Origin: Comamonadaceae bacterium UBA2121
GTDB lineage: Bacteria; Pseudomonadota; Gammaproteobacteria; Burkholderiales; Burkholderiaceae_C
Length of the DNA: 64,000 nucleotides
Direction of reading: 5' to 3'
Assembly (NCBI GenBank): GCA_002331385.1
Contig: DCYB01000011.1
Coordinates: 295,459-359,458 of the forward strand
Every line of letters starts with the position of its first letter. Position 1 is the first letter of the stretch. The translations under genes were made by a program, and so were the position numbers. Under the pieces are notes generated by a model, which saw only the letters and a program-made list of their open reading frames with translations, made no database searches and was not told the origin of the DNA. Of the stretch, positions 58,695-64,000 are shown one piece after another.

Positions 58695-59771
58695 ATGATT
58701 CTGGTAACCGGGGGCGCAGGGTTCATTGGCGCTAATTTTGTGCTGGACTGGCTGGCAAGCAGCGATGAGGCGGTGATTAATCTGGATGCGCTGACCTATG
58801 CCGGCAATCTGCAAAATCTGCAATCGCTGGAAGGCGACAAGCGCCACTTGTTCGTCAAAGGGGATATCGGCGATGGCTCCCTGGTGGCGCGCCTGTTGGC
58901 AGAGCACAAGCCGCGCGCGATCGTGAATTTTGCCGCCGAGTCGCACGTCGATCGCTCGATCCACGGCCCGGAAGATTTCATCCAGACCAACGTGGTCGGC
59001 ACATTCCGTTTGCTTGAGGCGGCACGTCACTATTGGAGTTCAATGCCAGCGGCCGAAAAGCTGGCCTTTCGTTTCCTGCACGTCTCCACCGATGAGGTGT
59101 ACGGTTCACTCGCCCCCACGGCCCCGGCGTTCACCGAGGAGCACAACTACGAGCCAAACAGTCCGTATTCGGCCAGTAAGGCCGCCAGTGACCATCTGGT
59201 GCGGGCCTGGCATCACACATATGGCATGCCCGTGCTGACCACCAATTGCAGCAACAACTACGGGCCATACCATTTCCCGGAAAAGCTCATTCCGTTGATG
59301 ATCGTGAATGCGCTGGCAGGCAAGCCCTTGCCGATCTACGGCGACGGCATGCAGGTGCGCGACTGGCTGTATGTGAAGGACCACTGCAGCGCTATCCGTC
59401 GCGTGCTGGAAGCAGGCCAACCGGGTGAGACTTATAACGTGGGCGGCTGGAACGAGAAGCCCAACATCGACATCGTGCACCTCGTATGCCGCCTGCTCGA
59501 CGAGTTGCGCCCGCGGGCGGATGGCCAGAGCTACAGCACGCAGATCGCACACGTGCAGGATCGTCCCGGCCATGACCGCCGCTATGCCATTGACGCGCGC
59601 AAGCTGGAGCGCGAACTGGGTTGGATGCCGGCCGAAACCTTCGAGACCGGCATCCGCAAGACCGTCCAGTGGTACCTGGACAATGCCGATTGGGTTGCTG
59701 CCGTGCAAAGTGGTGCCTACCGCGACTGGATCGAACGCCAGTACGTGCACACCGAGAAAGCCGACGCATGA
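58695..59771 (+). CDS. rfbB: dTDP-glucose 4,6-dehydratase
   Basis: The 358-residue extended SDR converts dTDP-glucose to dTDP-4-keto-6-deoxyglucose. ILVTGGAGFIGANFVLDWL binds NAD, HVSTDEVYGSL supplies the catalytic Thr-Asp-Glu, and NSPYSASKAASDHLVRAW has the Tyr and Lys. The start is ATG 58695; an in-frame extension upstream lacks family residues. It opens the dTDP-rhamnose operon rfbBDAC and overlaps rfbD by ATGA. Confidence 0.97.
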   Translation: MILVTGGAGFIGANFVLDWLASSDEAVINLDALTYAGNLQNLQSLEGDKRHLFVKGDIGDGSLVARLLAEHKPRAIVNFAAESHVDRSIHGPEDFIQTNVVGTFRLLEAARHYWSSMPAAEKLAFRFLHVSTDEVYGSLAPTAPAFTEEHNYEPNSPYSASKAASDHLVRAWHHTYGMPVLTTNCSNNYGPYHFPEKLIPLMIVNALAGKPLPIYGDGMQVRDWLYVKDHCSAIRRVLEAGQPGETYNVGGWNEKPNIDIVHLVCRLLDELRPRADGQSYSTQIAHVQDRPGHDRRYAIDARKLERELGWMPAETFETGIRKTVQWYLDNADWVAAVQSGAYRDWIERQYVHTEKADA

Positions 59772-60658
59772 AGATTCTTTTGCTGGGCAAGGGCGGCCAG
59801 GTCGGTTGGGAATTGCAGCGCAGCCTGTCGGTGCTGGGCGAGGTGACGGCGCTGGACTTTGACAGCCAGGACCACTGCGGTGACTTCTCCCAACCCGATG
59901 CCGTGGCCGAGACGGTGCGCGTGCTGCGCCCTGACGTGATCGTGAATGCCGCAGCGCACACGGCGGTGGACAAGGCAGAAAGCGAGCCCGAATTCGCGCG
60001 CTTGCTCAACGCCACCACGCCAGGCCGGATCGCGCAGGAGGCCGCGCAACTCGGCGCGCTGCTTGTGCACTACAGCACCGACTACGTGTTCGACGGAAGC
60101 GGCAGCACTGCGCGCCGCGAATCGGACGCCACTGCGCCGCTGTCGGTATATGGCCAGACCAAGCTGGAAGGGGAGGTGCTGATCCGCGACAGCGGCGCCG
60201 CTCATCTCATCTTGCGCACGAGTTGGGTCTACGCTGCCCGCGGCGGTAATTTCGCCAAGACCATGTTGCGTCTGGCGCAGGAGCGGGACCGCCTTACCGT
60301 GATCAACGATCAGGTGGGAGCCCCCACGGGCGCCGATCTGCTCGCCGACGTGACCGCGCATGCCATCCGGCAACTGCAGCACCGGCCGCAGGACGGAGGG
60401 CTGTACCACTGCGTTGCCGCAGGCACGACGACGTGGTTTGACTACGCGAAATTCGTCATCGAAGAAGCGCAGCAACTCAAGCCCGAACTGGTCATCAAGG
60501 CCCGCGAGATCGTGCCCGTGCCGACATCGGCGTTTCCTACGCCGGCATTGCGCCCGCACAATTCGCGGCTTGACACATCGGCGCTGCACAACACTTTTGG
60601 ACTGGTGCTGCCGCAGTGGCAGCAGGGCGTGCGCCGCATGCTGACCGAGATTCTGTAA
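59768..60658 (+). CDS. rfbD: dTDP-4-dehydrorhamnose reductase
   Basis: The 296-residue SDR makes dTDP-L-rhamnose from dTDP-4-keto-rhamnose with NAD(P)H. ILLLGKGGQVGWELQRSL is the nucleotide site, HYSTDYVFDGSGS and SVYGQTKLEGEVL carry the active-site residues, and ILRTSWVYAARGGNF is conserved. The ATG overlaps the rfbB stop by four bases. Confidence 0.97.
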   Translation: MKILLLGKGGQVGWELQRSLSVLGEVTALDFDSQDHCGDFSQPDAVAETVRVLRPDVIVNAAAHTAVDKAESEPEFARLLNATTPGRIAQEAAQLGALLVHYSTDYVFDGSGSTARRESDATAPLSVYGQTKLEGEVLIRDSGAAHLILRTSWVYAARGGNFAKTMLRLAQERDRLTVINDQVGAPTGADLLADVTAHAIRQLQHRPQDGGLYHCVAAGTTTWFDYAKFVIEEAQQLKPELVIKAREIVPVPTSAFPTPALRPHNSRLDTSALHNTFGLVLPQWQQGVRRMLTEIL

Positions 60659-60684
60659 ACACAAACACAAAGAGAACACGCACG

Positions 60685-61584
60685 ATGACTACCGCCACGG
60701 CTACACAGCGCAAAGGAATCATCCTTGCGGGAGGCTCCGGCACGCGCCTGCATCCGGCCACGCTCGCCATAAGCAAGCAACTGCTGCCGGTGTACGACAA
60801 GCCCATGATCTATTACCCGCTCAGTACTCTGATGCTGGCGGGTATCCGCGACATTCTCATCATCAGCACGCCGCAGGACACGCCGCGGTTCGAGCAACTG
60901 TTGGGAGACGGCAGCCAGTGGGGCATTCGCCTGCAATACGCAGTCCAGCCCAGTCCGGATGGATTGGCGCAGGCCTTTCTGATCGGCGAGAGATTCCTCG
61001 ACGGCAGCCCCAGTGCATTGGTGTTGGGCGACAACATTTTCTACGGTCACGACTTCCACGAACTGCTTGCCAGTGCCCGCACGCGCGAGCACGGTGCCAG
61101 TGTGTTTGCCTACCATGTGCATGACCCCGAGCGCTACGGCGTGGCCGAGTTCGATGGCGATGGCAAGGTGCTGTCGATTGAAGAGAAGCCCGCCACTCCC
61201 AAGTCGAACTACGCCGTCACCGGCTTGTATTTCTACGATGCTCAGGTGGTCGAGTTGGCCAAGCGGCTCCAGCCATCGCCACGCGGAGAACTGGAGATCA
61301 CCGATCTCAATCGGCTCTATCTGGAACGCGGGCAACTGCATGTCGAAATCATGGGCCGGGGCTATGCGTGGTTGGATACGGGCACGCACGAAAGCCTGCT
61401 GGAGGCCGGGCAGTTCATCTCCACTTTGGAGCATCGCCAGGGCCTCAAGATCGCGTGCCCCGAGGAACTCGCGTGGCGCCACAACTGGATCGATGCGCAG
61501 CAGCTCGAACGCCTCGCCAAGCCGCTCACCAAGAGCGGCTATGGACAGTATTTGCTGCGCGTGTTGCGCGACAAGGTTTATTGA
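60685..61584 (+). CDS. rfbA: Glucose-1-phosphate thymidylyltransferase
   Basis: The 299-residue nucleotidyltransferase forms dTDP-glucose from dTTP and glucose-1-phosphate. GIILAGGSGTRLHPATLAI is the pyrophosphorylase signature, followed by KQLLPVYDKPMIYYPLSTL, LVLGDNIFYGHD and RGYAWLDTGTHESLLEA. It follows rfbD by 26 bp, and AGAGAA precedes the start. Confidence 0.97.
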   Translation: MTTATATQRKGIILAGGSGTRLHPATLAISKQLLPVYDKPMIYYPLSTLMLAGIRDILIISTPQDTPRFEQLLGDGSQWGIRLQYAVQPSPDGLAQAFLIGERFLDGSPSALVLGDNIFYGHDFHELLASARTREHGASVFAYHVHDPERYGVAEFDGDGKVLSIEEKPATPKSNYAVTGLYFYDAQVVELAKRLQPSPRGELEITDLNRLYLERGQLHVEIMGRGYAWLDTGTHESLLEAGQFISTLEHRQGLKIACPEELAWRHNWIDAQQLERLAKPLTKSGYGQYLLRVLRDKVY

Positions 61585-61662
61585 CGGTATGCGCCAGCGA
61601 CTCGTGGGCAGGGTCCGACGAGTGATGGTCCCTACCGTTCACGGACAGAAAGAGTTTTAGCC

Positions 61663-62208
61663 ATGAAAGCCACCCGACTTACCATTCCCGACGTGGTTCT
61701 GATCGAGCCCAAAGTGTTCGGAGATGCACGCGGTTTCTTCTTTGAAAGTTTCAACCAGAAAGCGTTTGACGAGGCCACCGGGACGCGATTCGACTTCGTG
61801 CAGGACAACCACAGTCGCAGCAGCAAGGGCGTGCTGCGCGGCTTGCACTACCAGATCCAGCAACCGCAGGGCAAGCTGGTGCGCGTCGTGCGTGGCAGCG
61901 TGTTCGATGTGGCCGTGGACATTCGCAAAAGCTCCCCCACGTTCGGGCAATGGGTGGGTGCCCTACTGAGCGAAGACAACCAGCACCAGTTGTGGGTGCC
62001 ACCCGGATTTGCGCACGGCTTTGTCGTGCTCAGTGATACGGCGGAATTTCTCTACAAGACGACCGATTACTACGCGCCCGAGCACGAGCGCTGCATTGTG
62101 TGGAACGACCCGGACATCGGCGTGGATTGGCACTTCGACGGCCAACCGACGCTGTCCGCCAAGGATGCGCAGGGCCTGCCGCTGAAGTCAGCCGACGTGT
62201 TCGACTGA
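61663..62208 (+). CDS. rfbC: dTDP-4-dehydrorhamnose 3,5-epimerase
   Basis: The 181-residue cupin epimerises C3 and C5 of dTDP-4-keto-6-deoxyglucose. VLRGLHYQIQQPQGKLVRVV contains the active-site His, and QLWVPPGFAHGFVVLSD and the Tyr of KTTDYYAPEHER are conserved. It ends the operon, 16 bp before the convergent glycoside-hydrolase-like gene, so terminators must overlap coding sequence. Confidence 0.97.
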   Translation: MKATRLTIPDVVLIEPKVFGDARGFFFESFNQKAFDEATGTRFDFVQDNHSRSSKGVLRGLHYQIQQPQGKLVRVVRGSVFDVAVDIRKSSPTFGQWVGALLSEDNQHQLWVPPGFAHGFVVLSDTAEFLYKTTDYYAPEHERCIVWNDPDIGVDWHFDGQPTLSAKDAQGLPLKSADVFD

Positions 62209-62224
62209 GCGTCAGGGTCGCTGG

Positions 62225-64000
62225 TCATTTGCGCACGAACCACTGCAGTGCGTCATACATGGTGTTCGCGCCATCACGGGTGTTGTCGGGCGCAATGTCG
62301 AAATGGCGCTCGTCATCGGGCGCCCGCAGGCGCGGCGGAACCACGGACAGGAAGAACGGGCTCACGAATTTCGCCCCGGCCTTGTAGTGCGCCACGAAGG
62401 CTTCGCGCGCCGCTTCGGGTCGCTTGCTTTGCAGCGGGTTGAATTCGGGCACGCCATACGTGCGCACGTTGCGCTCTTTCAAATACTCGAACACGTAGGG
62501 GCTGGCGCCATACTGGTTCACGCCGGTGCGCCACGGCGTGACGTTGGAGACCGACGAGTCGGAGGCAAACAGCACCGGATTCCATGAGCCATTGGTCTCT
62601 GAAATGATCTGATGCGAGTAGAGCAACTCTGCAGGCAAGCCCTCGGAGCGTGCGATGCGATAGAACTTGTTGAGCATCTGGTAGACCTGATGCTCGCGAA
62701 ACAGGTTCCATTCGCGTGCCAGCGGGTTGTAGTAAACGTCCTGAAGCGAACGTGGGCGGTCAAGCCAGTGCTGCACGCCGGACAGTGCGCTCATCTCACC
62801 CAGCGACTTCACGCGTGCGAGCTCCTGCGTGTTCGCGCTCGCCGACTGGTCGCGCGGCACGACCACGAACTCGCGTTCACCCAGCAGATATTTGCGCCCC
62901 TTGGATGTGGCAACCAACTGCGCCACATGCTTGCCGGGTGCGAGTGCGCGAAAATCGACGATGGCACGAAAGCCCGTGTTGGGCGAGGTCACCTCGGGCT
63001 TGGCCCGGTACACGTCCATGCGTCCCAATCCCTGAGCGACGGGCGCGTGATAGGCGCCATCCACGTGCAGCGTGAGTGACTCGATGCGCTGCTCCGGATC
63101 CCAGATCCAGCCCATCATCGGCAGTGTTCCGCCCGCATAGGCGTCAAAGTGCTGTGCGAACGAAGTAAGCGATTGCTTGCGGATATCGAGCGATGGCGCA
63201 GGGATGTCGGCAAATGAGGTGAACCGGAATCCCAATTGCTGATTGAGCCGCTCCACCCTGTCGAACTTGTGCTTGAGCCAATCCCGGAATTCCTGTTGCG
63301 AAGCGGGGCTGTAGTCCGTCACGCGGATGTCGTCGAACTCGCCCACGCCGTTCTCGAAATCCGGATACATGTGATGCAACTCACCCGCGACGGTGATGGC
63401 GGAGATCCAGGAGCGCGCGGACTCCGGCAAGGCGTGGATCTGCCGGGTGATCTCCCGCAGTGCCTTGAAGCGGTAGTGGTTGACAGGAATGCGCTCATCC
63501 GTGCGCAGCGTGAACGGTATGACCTGATGCCCGATGTAGCGCGTGGTGGGAACCGGGCCATCCGCGAACGCCAGCAAGTTGGCGGGATCCTTGCCCAACT
63601 CTTGCGACAGTGCGGAACTGCTGTCGTAGTGATCGCCCATCAGATAGACCACCACGGGGCGCTGAATGGCCGCAATGACTCCCAGATAGCGCTCCATTTT
63701 GCGTTGGCTGATATGCCACTGCCCATCGCGCTTTTCATACAGTTCCAGTAATGGAACCAGCAGCGTGTAGCCCAATCGCACCTTGCCCTTGGGGCCGCCT
63801 GGCTCCAGGCGGTTCAACAAATCGATGGCAGCAAGGTCATGCTGCTGGCCGTTGCGCACGCACCAGTCTTCTATCTGGGCAAGCGTGGTCAACTCGGCCA
63901 TCTGGTTGCCTTGCTTGCACAGCAAAATGCCGGAAACCATCGGAGTCACCAGCAAGGGCGCGCGTGGCAGCAGTCCGTCCTCAGCGGGGTGGGCCTGGGC
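62225..64000 (-). CDS. Glycoside-hydrolase-like protein (GH42-type barrel), 5' end outside the window
   Basis: At least 591 residues are visible and the frame is still open at the window edge, so the N-terminus is missing. A TIM-barrel part (QRPVVVYLMGDHYDSSSALS; QQEFRDWLKHKFDRVERLNQ; LGFRFTSFADIPAP) recalls GH42 beta-galactosidase-like enzymes. An Ig-like insert (SLTLHVDGAYHAPVAQGLGR) and a second mixed domain (QIISETNGSWNPVLFASD; YGVPEFNPLQSKRPEAAREA) follow. It sits next to the rhamnose operon, so a role with cell-surface polysaccharide is likely. The exact activity is not identifiable. Confidence 0.7.
   Translation of the reverse strand, partial: AQAHPAEDGLLPRAPLLVTPMVSGILLCKQGNQMAELTTLAQIEDWCVRNGQQHDLAAIDLLNRLEPGGPKGKVRLGYTLLVPLLELYEKRDGQWHISQRKMERYLGVIAAIQRPVVVYLMGDHYDSSSALSQELGKDPANLLAFADGPVPTTRYIGHQVIPFTLRTDERIPVNHYRFKALREITRQIHALPESARSWISAITVAGELHHMYPDFENGVGEFDDIRVTDYSPASQQEFRDWLKHKFDRVERLNQQLGFRFTSFADIPAPSLDIRKQSLTSFAQHFDAYAGGTLPMMGWIWDPEQRIESLTLHVDGAYHAPVAQGLGRMDVYRAKPEVTSPNTGFRAIVDFRALAPGKHVAQLVATSKGRKYLLGEREFVVVPRDQSASANTQELARVKSLGEMSALSGVQHWLDRPRSLQDVYYNPLAREWNLFREHQVYQMLNKFYRIARSEGLPAELLYSHQIISETNGSWNPVLFASDSSVSNVTPWRTGVNQYGASPYVFEYLKERNVRTYGVPEFNPLQSKRPEAAREAFVAHYKAGAKFVSPFFLSVVPPRLRAPDDERHFDIAPDNTRDGANTMYDALQWFVRK

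Overview
The window is chromosomal DNA from a high-GC betaproteobacterium, most likely a member of the Comamonadaceae (Burkholderiales). This rests on protein character, on gene neighbourhoods such as glyQ-glyS-gmhB-plsC-ygjP, corC-lnt and rfbB-D-A-C, and on a Bug-type solute-binding protein. It is an inference from reading, with no database search behind it. Genes are densely packed on both strands. I saw no insertion sequence, prophage, CRISPR array, rRNA or tRNA.

Layout. 1-2.8 kb: a minus-strand pcp/DUF979/DUF969 peptide or pyroglutamate module facing an FCD-type GntR regulator. 2.8-6.1 kb: ruvB, then a minus-strand mgtC operon with two small upstream genes and heavily structured leader RNA. 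6.1-13 kb: D-threonine-aldolase-like enzyme, histidine phosphatase, two envelope proteins, ttcA, folB and a pteridine-reductase-like SDR, diverging from a MidA-like methyltransferase and a DUF2905 protein. 13.1-19.6 kb: ppk2 behind a folded leader, a ROK kinase and an otsB-GH15-otsA trehalose block. 19.7-26.9 kb: trxC, cca, a CRYL1-like dehydrogenase, a GST, queC, 5-formyl-THF cyclo-ligase and a soluble lytic transglycosylase. 26.9-33.0 kb: a less GC-rich catabolic block (TetR, Bug receptor, enoyl-CoA hydratase, two adjacent acyl-CoA dehydrogenases, divergent CaiB-type CoA-transferase), probably acquired. 33.0-37.3 kb: a Fur-type iron module (TonB receptor, PiuC-type dioxygenase, PepSY protein, cytochrome b561). 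37.5-43.3 kb: metallo-hydrolase, lipase-like hydrolase, phhA-hppD aromatic catabolism with a divergent Lrp-type regulator, and a GNAT protein. 43.4-57.2 kb: housekeeping genes (corC-lnt, fabA-fabB, glyQS, gmhB, two tandem plsC-like genes, ygjP-like peptidase, rhodanese, LysM protein, coaX). 57.3-64 kb: TetR, phasin, rfbBDAC for dTDP-rhamnose, and a large secreted or envelope glycoside-hydrolase-like protein that runs off the window.

How the genes work together. Several blocks are clear pathways: fabA/fabB for unsaturated fatty acids, with plsC-like acyltransferases nearby; phhA/hppD from phenylalanine to homogentisate; rfbBDAC from glucose-1-phosphate to dTDP-L-rhamnose; otsA/otsB for trehalose.

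The strongest candidate for something undescribed is the mgtC locus (3922-6050). A good sigma-70 promoter is followed by a leader of about 318 nt with two extended hairpins. Then come a 67-residue gene, a 144-residue gene whose Shine-Dalgarno sequence is locked in a perfect 8-bp stem, a perfect 13-bp hairpin, and mgtC. Other notable signals are a folded leader before ppk2, a GmhB homologue lacking the usual second metal-binding aspartates, paired acyl-CoA dehydrogenases with shared dyads, and a recurrent -10-like hexamer 6-9 nt before start codons that suggests leaderless transcripts.
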